64,000 bases of DNA from positions 150,850,501 through 150,914,500 of the forward strand of contig CM075670.1 of NCBI GenBank assembly GCA_037962975.1, in the 5' to 3' direction. The stretch's first letter is position 1. The number at the start of each line of letters is the position of its first letter. Both the position numbers and the translations under genes were made by a program. The notes beneath the pieces were generated by a model, which was not told where the DNA came from, did not search any database, and saw nothing but the letters and a program-made list of their open reading frames with translations. Below, one piece after another: positions 44,592-56,556 of this stretch. This DNA comes from Clitoria ternatea. Its lineage: Eukaryota > Streptophyta > Magnoliopsida > Fabales > Fabaceae.

Positions 44592-46559
44592 TGTGAACAC
44601 CTATTTCGGTCCGGTCAGTTTTCACCAAGAATGTGAAAAGAATTCTAAAAAAAAAATCTGACTCGGAAATGATCATTTCCGAGTAAGATGACTCGGAAAT
44701 GATCATTTCCGAGTAAGATGACTCGGAATGATCATATCCGAGTACGGGTCTCCGAGTGGGACATGGCCGAGCGGTATATCTTCGGGTAAGATATTTCCAA
44801 GTGGGCCTTAAGTGTGGAAAATATTTCTAAATGAAGAAAAGGCTTCAAGAAAAGGCTCAGAGAAAGACATTCCGAGTAAAATGAGACTGTTTATGTGAGT
44901 ATCCCTCGGGTGTATATAAAGCTGAGTGAAAATTCTTGATCAAAGCCAGTCCGTGTGAAAAAGGAACTGAATTTGAATAAATACTATCCAAAGGTATAAA
45001 TCTGAGTGAAAATTCCCGATCAAGGTAGTCCGAGTGAAAGAAGAAACTAAATTTGCATAAATACCGTCCAAAGGCATATATTCGAGTGGAAGATTCTCGG
45101 TTGCAGCCACTCTGAGTAAAAAGGGACTGATTGTGAACAAATACCGAGTGAAGGATTACCGATTGAAGCAGCAGGTCTGATTTGAGGACAGGTGTCTTTT
45201 CCTAGGCACAGATGTTTCCGGGTGGAGCTCTCCCGTTTGATGCCACTCTAAATGAAAACAAGTCTGATTTGGGATAAGTCTTTTCGTAGGCATAGATGCT
45301 TCCGAATTGAAGATCCCTGAGTGAGTTGATTCCGAATAAAGAAACACTCTGAGCCCCTTAATGAATACTTGTTGAATAAGGAGGTCTCCGAGTGGTTTTA
45401 TTTCGGAGGAGATGGCATTTCAAGCAAAGAACATGTCTCCGAGTGGACCGTCCCAAAGACTACTGTCCGAGCAAAGGATGGGTCTTTTTCGAGTGGTATG
45501 TTTCAAAGAAAATGTCCTTTCAAGCATGGAAAGGTCCGATCGGTAATGAGCCTCTTTCGGCCCAGATTCTCTCAAGTGTCATTCTGAGTCTGACTCCTGA
45601 ATAAACACATCCGAGTGGGTTGATTGTCTATTGAGAAACCATTCTGAGTAAGAAGAAGGCCAACTCCGAGTGAATATATCTGAGTGGTTAGATTCTCAAG
45701 TTCCAAGTTCTGAGTGAGAAGAAGGCCGGCTCCGAGTGAATATATCCGAGTGGTCAGATTCTCAAGTTCCAAGTTCTGATTGAAAAAAAAGCCGGCTCCC
45801 TATTAAATTACTCCCGAGTGAGTGCATCTGAACGATTGGTTGACGAGTGAAACCATTCTGATTGAAATGTAGGATCGGTTCCCGAGTAAATACGTCCGAG
45901 TGGTCAGATTTTCTCAAAGTTCCATTCTGATTGAAAAAACAAGGACGACTCCCGATTGTACATCCGAGTGGGTTGATGCACAAATGACACAATTCTGAGT
46001 GAAAAGACTAAGCTTGATGAATGCGTCCGATTGAATTACTCCTGAGCCCTGTATCCGACCAAGGTTTCTCCGAGTGATTCAATCTGAGGGATGTGTTTCC
46101 GGGTGAAACTTACTTCACGATTGAATCAATGTGAAGTCAAAAAAAAGAATGGCTCTGACCTGTCGGCCAGGGGTATAGCCGAGTAAAATATTTCTGAGAT
46201 GCCGACTGAATCAAGCAAATGGGCCGAATGAATGCTTCAAGCAGAAGCACTACCGAGCAAAACCCCTCCGATTGAGTACTTCAAACCGTGATACATCCGG
46301 GCAAAGCAACACCGAGTGAAGCAACAGGGGTCCTGATGAGTCCTATTTGGAAAACCGTTTCCGAGTCAATAATTTGGGAATTCAATCCCACACTGAGTGT
46401 CAGAGGTTGAATCTGACCTGTGGATTCCAGCTTTCACTGGGTCTTCTATATGAGTGCATTTATTCCTCTCGGATTGATTCCCACTCGGTCTTTTATATGA
46501 GCAGATTGATTCCCACTCGGTCTTTTATATGAGTAGATTGATTCCCACTCGGTCTTTTA
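44592..46559 (+). mobile_element. Ogre-like 3' LTR, left part
   Basis: It begins TGTGAACACC. The triple palindrome array is at 44661-44684, 44691-44714 and 44721-44743. It runs to the 33 bp unit region, where copy C is inserted within CGGTCTTTTA. Confidence 0.9.
46555..46559. repeat. Target-site duplication of copy C, left (TTTTA)
   Basis: Identical five bases at 56552-56556 after the right LTR. The uninterrupted 5' LTR has a single TTTTA at this place. Confidence 0.92.
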
Positions 46560-49178
46560 TGTAACATCCCAGTTTTGAAATTAAATGCTGAATGAAGAAT
46601 AAACCATTAAGATTTGATTTTAACTAAGAAATAACTGTTAATTGCATTTAACTAATTAGGATCAAGCCATTAAAATATTAAAGATGGTGATGGTCAGGGG
46701 ATGGGGTGGAGTGCACGTGACTGCTGGGCACGCACTCTCCCATCCCACTCTTCTTTTACTGTGCGCATGCACATATATATATATATATATATAAAACGTG
46801 AGCCTTGGGGAGGAACGCACTTACTCTTTCTTCAGACTCCCTTCTCCGTCACTTCATTCTCTACTTCCTCCCTTCGTCTCCATCTTTCTTCTTCTTCTAT
46901 CTTACTCTTCACTCCCGGAGGTCTTGGTTGCAGTACGGGGGAACGGACCACACTTCATCCCAGAATCAGGCGCAGGATACGACAAGCCAAGGAAGACCGA
47001 ACGAACCAGGAGAAAGACGTCGGACCCAACAACAAGAACAGAAAGGTTTCTGAGGTTCTTCTAAAGGTAGGGGGTGCTTGCATGTCGAATGCATGGTCTA
47101 AGAACGGTACCGGATGAACGTATTGCTGAGTGCGGGTGTGTGTGTGTGCATGTATTTATAATCATTAGAACTGATGCTGTGCATGTGTGCATGTATTTAT
47201 AATTACTAAAACTGATGCATGATTTGAGATTTTGATAGTGATCTTCGTGGCGATGGTGTAGCCTGTTCGTGGATGATAATGATGGATGATATGCATGGAT
47301 CTATTTTGTTGTCACTATGAAAAGTATGTATGTGCATGTTCTTAATTGGATTGCTCAATGTTGTTAGTCTGATGACCGATTGTAACATGCGCTGGTGTGA
47401 CTGACTGAATGATTACGAGTAGTGGGGGATATCCGTTCTTACTTAATGACTACGGTAAGGTGTTCATGGCGCGATGATGTGTAATAATGAATGTGTTAGT
47501 TGCATGAGTAAGAGTGGGGTGACCCATAGAAGGTCAAGAACCCCAAGGGAAACGACTTCTAGTTACCAACCCTGGCTAGATCCCAATAGAGCTCGTGGTA
47601 TCCGTTGGAGCTAGAGAAGAGAGTCTCGAGACGCCGTGGGGAGGCCGGTGCCACCTGGTAAGAGTTGAGGGACGAGGGGCCAAAAGAAAAGGGGACCGTA
47701 ACTGAGAGTCTTTACCCGAGTCGGATCCGCAGGCATGCATATAGAAATAAGGCTGATTATGGTGGTGTATAAATCTATGTATGTGTATGTGTGTGATTTG
47801 GAATGCATGAATATATATTTGGATGTGGAATAAACTCTGTGTATCATGTGTGTGTCATGAATGTTGTTTGAACTATGTGAACTTGGTTACTTAAGAAAGG
47901 TTGAATGATAGCAGGAGCGTTTACTGACGCTGATACCGAGTCTGTGAGTATCATTATACATGTAAAAGCTCACCCCTGCAGTGGTCATTTTCAGTGAATG
48001 TTTCTCGTGAGGAGGATCAAAAGCAGAGCTGGAATGCTGGGCGGAGTGCTGATGCATTTGGAAGGTTTAATTAAGGCATTGTTAGATTAAGCCCGCACTG
48101 GCTCATACCGGACGTTAATGTTTTAGGGATGAATAGAACTTTACGGGCAAGGAGAAGTCCGATTTTGTATTGTAAATATTGACATACACTTTTATGTATA
48201 TATATGGATGTATGGTTTTGGTGTGTGTGATGCTATGCGCTGCCTTGTTTCATAATTGTGCTTTAATGGATATGCAGGGACAGTCTGATTGAGCAGGTTA
48301 TAGCCAAGTCTGAGTGAACCGAGAATTGTCTTAGGAAAATTTATGTCGGATACGTTGGGCGGAGTTGTACCCCGCCCGAAGTGTGGGAGCAATTCGCCAA
48401 GCGTGAGGATTCGCGCTGGAGCGGTGTAGTTGTTAGAATGAGACCCCGGTGTTGACCCTCTGGTCTGGGCGTGGTGGTTGAGTCCGCCCAGGCGTTGTCA
48501 TAATTAGTTGAGTTGGGCGGAATAGGTTCAGACTCTTCCTTCTTCCACAACCTACTAACATATATGTACCCTGTAACTTCTCGTTTTTCTGAGTGAAATG
48601 CGAGTGTGAGGATTTACTTAGTGAACCCTTGTCCATACCCGATGGAGGAAATTACCTTGTAGTGGTGTTAAGAGGCGTTATGTAGATTTCATTTAGGCGG
48701 CGTCATACCTCGCCCAAGTAACTAGGATAGCCCGCCCAAGATGAATATACCCCGCCTAGCCAAGTAGGATGATTCTAACTCCGCCTTCCACCGAATGCTA
48801 CGCATGTGAATGTATTAACATCTTCCCTTTATCTATTTCCTCCTATTGTGTGACCAATGTTACTCGAAGGAAAGCCTCATTGCGAAATCTCCTCTATCCG
48901 CTGCTGCATTACCATACTCCGCCTGGACGGTGTCAGACCCCGTCTAAGCGAACAAACGGTGTTGTGCAATCCGCCCTAGTGTTGGTGCATTACGATAAAC
49001 CCATTGAGCCGGCCCCAGTTTTAGCTTCCCTGTAGGTTGCTATATGCGCGTGAATGCTCTTAGTTTTCCCCATTGCCTGCTCCCTTCTACATCAAATGTT
49101 ACGTGACTGTTTTTGTGAAAAAAAAAAAAATTTCTCATATTTTGGGATTTATTAGTTGCAAATAATTAGGGTGTTACA
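46560..49178 (+). mobile_element. 5' LTR of copy C
   Basis: TGTAACATCC to GGGTGTTACA. It has a (AT)n run at 46773-46792 that merges into TATAAAAC (46790-46797), the TATA candidate. Repeated GGCGG/CCGCC words lie in 48360-48980. Frames such as 46701-47117 recur exactly in the right LTR and are LTR sequence, not genes. Confidence 0.93.
46773..46797 (+). promoter_or_regulatory. AT microsatellite fused to TATA box, copy C 5' LTR
   Basis: The (AT) run is four bases longer than in the 3' LTR (54147-54162). The last part reads TATAAAAC. A transcription start would be expected 25-35 bases on. Confidence 0.55.
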
Positions 49179-49181
49179 TTT

Positions 49182-49193
49182 TGGTATCAGAGC
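49182..49193 (+). promoter_or_regulatory. Primer-binding site, copy C (initiator tRNA-Met)
   Basis: TGGTATCAGAGC, three bases after the LTR. Confidence 0.95.
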
Positions 49194-49465
49194 GGACCGA
49201 AAAGTCCAAGGCCAAAGTATGCTTACCAAGTGTAAGCGGTGGTGTGTGTGTGTCTTTTGATTGAATGGTTGAAATTGTTCTGATACTAGTTTAACTTGAT
49301 TGATGATTGACTTGAGGACAAGGGGTTGTTTTCCCCTGGTCCGATTGTGTGTATGACTTAGGCGAATGACATAATGTGCTAAGCTATTAATTGTTGGACT
49401 AATAACCAGATCGGTAGTAAGTGGCTCCGTATACTTATCCTTAAATGTCAATTTTAGGATAAGGA
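49194..49465 (+). other. Leader between PBS and gag, copy C
   Basis: 272 bases, T/G-rich. No ORF or other feature was recognised. Confidence 0.6.
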
Positions 49466-52400
49466 ATGGCGCATCGTCAAAGTATGGAGGCTATAGCCAC
49501 AGTATTCCAACGCTTTGCTGATGTGTTTGAAAGGCAAGGCCAGACTCAACCTGAGGATGGCCATGTGCTGGACCGCTTCTTAAAAAGGAAGCCGAGTGAA
49601 TTCTTAGGAGGATGGAATCCTGAGGCGGCGTTCAAGTGGACTCAGGAATTAGAGAGAATTTTTAGGGGTCTTCACTGTACCGAAGCCCAGAAGGTGGAGT
49701 ACGCAGTGTATATGCTGCGAGATGAAGCGGAGAATTGGTGGAAAATAGCCAGAAGCCAATTCCCCGAAGATGATAATCAACTGACGTGGAACGATTTCAA
49801 GGCCTGCTTCTTAGACAAATATTTTCCCGACACAGTGAGGAGTCGGAAGGAGCTGGAGTTTATGGAGTTAAAACAGGGCTCCATGACTGTGGAAGAATAC
49901 GCAACAAGGTTCGAAGAATTGTGCCTATTCTATCCGCCCTTCCAGCAGCCAGGAACGGAGAACTCCAAGTGTCTTAAGTTTAAGAACGGACTGAGAACGG
50001 ATATCAAGAGGGCCTGCAGATACCATGAAATCCGGAGTTTCCCTGCCTTAGTGAACAAGTGTAGAATATTCAAAGAGGATGACAGGGCCCATTCGGGCCA
50101 GTGCAGCAGAGCCAACCAGCACCTGAGGCCTCAGCAATCACGTTTCAAGAGGCCAGGGAACGTGAGGAGGAATGAACCCTTCACCAGATATCAGAACCAT
50201 AATGACCGAGGGAGACAAATGAGTGGACGACCAAGATATGGCGGATGCTTTAAATGCGGCGGTGACCACTTTGCTAAGGATTGCAATGATACAAATGTTA
50301 AATGCTACCACTGCGGAGAGAAGGGACACGTTCGTCCTGACTGCCCCCAACTCCGCCAGGCAAACACCAATGTGCGTCAAGGAGGATTTCAAGATAGAAC
50401 CCGAGTGAATGATAATCAACGACCTGGTGGCAGAGGCAACGGAACCAGAGGAAATATGATGCGTGCTCCGAACAGCCGAGAGAGGAACACCGGCCCAACA
50501 GCGACAGGAAGAATCTACACCATCAATGCAGAAGATGTTGCACCAGCAAACGATCTAGTACAATGTAAGTGCTCACTTGGAATGAATACGCTTAATGTTG
50601 TTTTCGATTCGGGAGCTACCCATTCTTTTATAGCTGACGAGTGCGTGGAACGGTTGAAGCTACCAACTGTGTCTATGAACCGGACTTTGGAAGTGGCCAG
50701 CCCTACTCGCCCTAGTGTGTTCACATCGTCAATATGCAAAAATGTAGCATTTGAGTTGTATGATCGGAGTTTCACCTTCGATCTGATTTGCATGCCCTTA
50801 AAGGGTCTTGATATTGTGCTTGGAATAGATTGGCTTTCAGCCAATAAGATATTAGTAGATTGTAGAAACCGAGAGATAGTTTTCCCAAAACAACCCACAG
50901 AAGATGGCACAGCATTAGGTATAACCCAACTATTTATGATGCTCTGTCTAACCAAAGATGAGCGTGGGACCCTAGTGAACGAAATTCCGGTTGTCTGTGA
51001 ATTCCCAGAAGTGTTCCCAGAGGACGTTCCGAGTGTGCCTCCCAATAGAGAAGTCGAATTCTCTATAGACTTGATCCCTGGAGCCGAACCGGTCTCCAGT
51101 GCACCCTACAGAATATCCTCAACTGAATTGGCAGAGTTGAAGAAACAAGTGGATGAGTTGCTTGAGAAGCAGTTCATTAGACCAAGCGTGTCACCATGGG
51201 GCGCACCTGTGCTACTTGTTAAGAAGAAGGATGGCAGCATGAGACTTTGTATAGATTATCGATAACTTAACAAACTCACAATCAAGAATCGATACCCACT
51301 GCCTAGAATTGATGATTTAATTGACCAGCTGCGTGGAGCCTCAGTCTTCTCGAAAATCGACTTACGATCGGGATATCACCAAATCCGAGTGAAGGACTCG
51401 GACATTCCTAAAACTGCCTTTAGGACTAGGTATGGTCACTATGAGTATGTAGTGATGTCGTTCGGTGTGACAAACGCCCCTGCTGTTTTCATGAATTACA
51501 TGAACAGCATATTCCACTCCTTCTTAGATCGGTTTGTTGTTGTCTTCATCAATGATATTCTAGTTTATTCTAAGACATCTGAGGAGCATGAAGGACATCT
51601 CAGAGCGGTACTCCAAGTGTTGAAGGAGAAGCAATTGTTTGCAAAGCTTTCAAAGTGCGAATTTTGGATGGATGAGATCCACTTCCTCGGGCATGTGATC
51701 TCCAAGCGAGGCGTCTCGGTGGATCCTGCGAAGGTAGCTGCTGTAATGGCATGGGAGAAGCCCAGATCGGTCTCGGAAATAAGAAGTTTTATGGGCTTGG
51801 CAGGTTATTATAGAAGGTTCATCGAAGGTTTTTCTAAGTTGGCATTACCCCTGACTAAATTGACTCGGAAGAACGTTCCTTTCGTGTGGAGTCCGGAGTG
51901 TGAGAGCAGCTTCCAAGAGCTGAAGAATAAGTTGACAACTGCTCCGGTGTTGGCATTACCTGAGTTACGAGAAAGCTTCGTGGTCTATTGTGACGCGTCT
52001 GGACTTGGATTAGGATGTGTACTCATGCAGAAAGATCGAGTGATAGCATATGCCTCTCGACAATTGAGACCCCACGAGCAGCATTATCCGACCCATGACT
52101 TGGAGCTGGCAGCAGTAGTTTTCGCATTAAAAATCTGGAGGCATTACTTGTACGGGTCCAAATTTGAAGTGTACAGCGATCATAAGAGCCTCAAATACCT
52201 ATTCGACCAAAAGGAGCTGAACATGAGGCAGAGAAGATGGATTGAGTTTTTGAAGGACTATGATTTCGAGTTGAAATACCACCCAGGTAAGGCAAATGTC
52301 ATGGCAGACGCATTGAGTCGAAAATCCCTCCACATAGCAGCCATGATGGCAAAAGAAGTTGAGTTGTTGGAGCGGTTCCGAGACATGAACTTGCATGTTG

Positions 52401-53881
52401 ACACCCCTTCCTCTCAGAAGATGACAATCGGTATGTTGAGGATTGCCAACGAATTCTTAAAATCCGTGTACGAACAGCAACAGGCGGACTCTTACCTAGC
52501 TGAAATGAAGGAAATTCAGGCTAAAGGAAAGGATTTATCCTTGGCAGAGGGGTCAGATGGGATCTTCCGGGTGAGAAACAGAATATACATACCAAGTGAA
52601 GGAAGATTGAGAAGAATGGTGCTTGATGAAGCCCACAAAAGCCTACTCAGCATTCACCCAGGAACCACGAAAATGTACCACGACTTGAGGAGACAGTTTT
52701 GGTGGCCCGGACTAAAGAAGGATGTGGCGGAGTACGTGGCCTAGTGTATCACTTGTCAGAAATCGAAAGTAGAGCACCAAAAACCGTACGGTGCAATGCA
52801 GCCTCTAAAGATCCCCGTGTGGAAATGGGACTCAATTGCGATGGATTTTATCATGGGATTACCCAAAAACCGAGCGGGCCATGATGCCATTTGGGTCATT
52901 GTTGACAGATTGACGAAGAGTGCACACTTCTTACCTGTAAATATGAAGTACCCATTGCATAAATTGGCTCGAATCTACATTCAAGAAGTTATCCGACTGC
53001 ATGGCATACCTACTTCCATCGTCTCAGATAGGGACCCTAGGTTTACGTCCAGGTTTTGGACCAGCATGCATCAAGAATTGGGGACGAAGCTTTGGCTTAG
53101 TTCTGCCTACCACCCCCAATCAGATGGATAATCCGAGCGAACAATTCAGAGTCTAGAAGACTTATTGAGAGCGTGTGTGTTAGAGTACGGTGGGGACTGG
53201 GAGCAGTACCTTCCCTTGATCGAGTTTACGTACAACAACAGCCATCATCACAGCATTGGCATGGCACCTTACGAGGCATTATATGGGCGTAGATGCCGAA
53301 CCCCACTTTGCTGGTCGGAAGCGGGTGAAAGTCTACTATTGGGACCAGACATCGTGAAGCAAACCACAGAACAGATCCGGGTGATAAGGGAGAAGATGAA
53401 AGCATCACAAGACAGGCAGAAGAGCTACCATGACAAGCGCATTAAGCCATTGGAATTTCCAGTCGGAGATCGAGTGTTTCTGAGAACCTCTCCGAGTAAA
53501 GGAGTTGGACGAGCCTTAAAAAGTGGGAAGTTAAGCCCTCACTACATCGGACCTTATGAGGTATTAGAACGGATTGGCCCCGTGGCATACCGCCTCGCGT
53601 TACCAACTCACTTGTCCCGATTGCACAACGTATTTCACGTGTCTCAGCTAAGGAAGTATTTGCATGACCCTAGCCACACGATGCCTGACGACGAGGTAGA
53701 GATCAAGGAAGACCTAACCATTGTGACTACACCGGTTGGGATCGTGGACCGATCGGTAAAACGCTTAAGAAACAAGAACGTAAGGCTGGTTAAGGTGGAG
53801 TGGCAGCAAGGCAAGACCACCTCCTACACGTGGGAACGCGAAGACGCCATGCGACAGCAGTACCCCGAATTGTTTACCTAG
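49466..53881 (+). pseudogene. gypsy gag-pol polyprotein, copy C (three stops, RT FIDD to FIND)
   Basis: A single frame of 1471 codons with no indel. Stops: 51263-51265 (TAA, codon 600, Gln in A and B), 52742-52744 (TAG, 1093, Arg CGG in A and B) and 53129-53131 (TAA, 1222). Domains: retrotrans_gag about 40-200; knuckles CFKCGGDHFAKDC and CYHCGEKGHVRPDC; protease FDSGATHSF; RT with the catalytic box FIND at codons 694-697 (Asn codon 51551-51553 instead of Asp); RNase H (YCDASG, LELAA, YSDHKS); integrase with intact zinc residues and D, D, E positions; chromodomain-like VKVEWQQGKTTSYTWERED. It ends at TAG 53879-53881, 52 bases before the LTR, earlier than in A and B. Confidence 0.95.
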
Positions 53882-53920
53882 GTAAGTACCGACTGAATTT
53901 CGGGGACGAAATTCTTTTTC

Positions 53921-53933
53921 AGTGGGGGAGAAC
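53921..53933 (+). promoter_or_regulatory. Polypurine tract, copy C
   Basis: AGTGGGGGAGAAC abuts the 3' LTR. Same tract as in A and B. Confidence 0.88.
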
Positions 53934-56551
53934 TGTAACATCCCAGTTTTGAAATTAAATGCTGAATGAAGAATAAACCATTAAGATTTGATTTTAACTA
54001 AGAAATAACTGTTAATTGCATTTAACTAATTAGGATCAAGCCATTAAAATATTAAAGATGGTGATGGTCAGGGGATGGGGTGGAGTGCACGTGACTGTTG
54101 GGCACGCACTCTCCCATCCCACTCTTCTTTTACTGTGCGCATGCACATATATATATATATATAAAACGTGAGCCTTGGGGAGGAACGCACTTACTCTTTC
54201 TTCAGACTCCCTTCTCCGTCACTTCATTCTCTACTTCCTCCCTTCGTCTCCATCTTTCTTCTTCTTCTATCTTACTCTTCACTCCCGGAGGTCTTGGTTG
54301 CAGTACGGGGGAACGGACCACACTTCATCCCAGAATCAGGCGCAGGATACGACAAGCCAAGGAAGACCGAACGAACCAGGAGAAAGACGTCGGACCCAAC
54401 AACAAGAACAGAAAGGTTTCTGAGGTTCTTCTAAAGGTAGGGGGCGCTTGCATGTCGAATGCATGGTCTAAGAACGGTACCGGATGAACGTATTGCTGAG
54501 TGCGGGTGTGTGTGTGTGCATGTATTTATAATCATTAGAACTGATGCTGTGCATGTGTGCATGTATTCATAATTACTAAAACTGATGCATGATTTGAGAT
54601 TTTGATAGTGATCTTCGTGGCGATGGTGTAGCCTGTTCGTGGATGATAATGATGGATGATATGCATGGATCTATTTTGTTGTCACTATGAAAAGTATGTA
54701 TGTGCATGTTCTTAATTGGATTGCTCAATGTTGTTAGTCTGATGACCGATTGTAACATGCGCTGGTGTGACTGACTGAATGATTACGAGTAGTGGGGGAT
54801 ATCCGTTCTTACTTAATGACTACGGTAAGGTGTTCATGGCGCGATGATGTGTAATAATGAATGTGTTAGTTGCATGAGTAAGAGTGGGGTGACCCATAGA
54901 AGGTCAAGAACCCCAAGGGAAACGACTTCCAGTTACCAACCCTGGCTAGATCCCAATAGAGCTCGTGGTAGCCGTTGGAGCTAGAGAAGAAAGTCTCGAG
55001 ACGCCGTGGGGAGGCCGGTGCCACCTGGTAAGAGTTGAGGGATGAGGGGCCAGAAGAAAAGGGGACCGTAACTGAGAGTCTTTACCCGAGTCGGATCCGC
55101 AGGCATGCATATAGAAATAAGGCTGATTGTGGTGGTGTATAAATCTATGTATGTATATGTGTGTGATTTGGAATGCATGAATATATATTTGGATGTGGAA
55201 TAAACTCTGTGTATCATGTGTGTGTCATGAATGTTGTTTGAACTATGTGAACTTGGTTACTTGAGAAAGGTTGAATGATAGCAGGAGCGTTTACTGACGC
55301 TGATACCGAGTCTGTGAGTATCATTATACATGTAAAAGCTCACCCCTGCAGTGGTCATTTTCAGTGAATGTTTCTCGTGAGGAGGATCAAAAGCAGAGCT
55401 GGAATGCTGGGCGGAGTGCTGATGCATTTGGAAGGTTTAATTAAGGCGTTGTTAGATTAAGCCCGGACTGGCTCATACCGGACGTTAATGTTTTAGGGAT
55501 GAATAGAACTTTACGGGCAAGGAGAAGTCCGATTTTGTATTGTAAATATTGACATACACTTTTATGTATATATATGGATGTATGGTTTTGGTGTGTGTGA
55601 TGCTATGTGCTGCCTTGTTTCATAATTGTGCTTTAATGGATACGCAGGGACAGTCTGATTGAGCAGGTTATAGCCAAGTCTGAGTGAACCGAGAATTGTC
55701 TTAGGAAAATTTATGTCGGATACGTTAGGCGGAGTCGTACCCCGCCCGAAGTGTGGGAGCAATTCGCCAAGCGTGAGGATTCGCGCTGGAGCGGTGTAGT
55801 TGTTAGAATGAGACCCCGGTGTTGACCCTCTGGTCTGGGCGTGGTGGTTGAGTCCGCCCAGGCGTTGTCATAATTAGTTGAGTTGGGCGGAATAGGTTCA
55901 GACTCTTCCTTCTTCCACAACCTACTAACGTATATGTACCCTGTAACTTCTCGTTTTTCTGAGTGAAATGCGAGTGTGAGGATTTACTTAGTGAACCCTT
56001 GTCCATACCCGATGGAGGAAATTACCTTGTAGTGGTGTTAAGAGGCGTTATGTAGATTTCGTTTAGGCGGCGTCATACCTCGCCCAAGTAACTAGGACAG
56101 CCCGCCCAAGATGAATATACCCCGCCTAGCCAAGTAGGATGATTCTAACTCCGCCTTCCACCGAATGCTACGCATGTGAATGTATTAACATCTTCCCTTT
56201 ATCTATTTCCTCCTATTGTGTGACCAATGTTACTCGAAGGAAAGCCTCATTGCGAAATCTCCTCTATCCGCTGCTGCATTACCATACTCCGCCTGGACGG
56301 TGTCAGACCCCGTCTAAGCGAACAAACGGTGTTGTGCAATCCGCCCTAGTGTTGGTGCATTACGATAAACCCATTGAGCCGGCCCCAGTTTTAGCTTCCC
56401 TGTAGGTTGCTATATGCGCGTGAATGCTCTTAGTTTTCCCCATTGCCTGCTCCCTTCTACATCAAATGTTACGTGACTATTTTTGTGAAAAAAAAAAAAA
56501 AATTTTCTCATATTTTGGGATTTATTAGTTGCAAATAATTAGGGTGTTACA
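53934..56551 (+). mobile_element. 3' LTR of copy C
   Basis: Near-identical to 46560-49178. It ends GTGTTACA, followed by TTTTA. Confidence 0.93.
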
Positions 56552-56556
56552 TTTTA
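56552..56556. repeat. Target-site duplication of copy C, right (TTTTA)
   Basis: Matches 46555-46559. The Ogre-like LTR then continues with TATTAGCATATTGATTCCCA. Confidence 0.92.

Larger units (their letters stand above)
46560..56551 (+). mobile_element. Complete gypsy element, copy C
   Basis: 9992 bp with two LTRs (2619 and 2618 bp), iMet PBS, one gag-pol frame, PPT and perfect TSD. By eye the LTRs differ at about twenty sites (under 1 percent), nearly all transitions, plus a (AT)n length change, so insertion was recent. It belongs to the same lineage as A/B, but the LTR sequence is clearly a different subfamily. Three nonsense changes and an RT active-site change make it non-autonomous. Confidence 0.95.

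Noticed and set aside
46701..47117. 138-residue frame in copy C LTR (again at 54098-54487)
   Set aside because: It lies over the TATA region and leader of the LTR, with two other frames open in the same place. It differs between LTRs by the AT-repeat length.
24013..53881. Fungal-type RIP as cause of the C-to-T load
   Set aside because: RIP is not known in plants, and methylation-linked deamination in CG and CHG explains the pattern.
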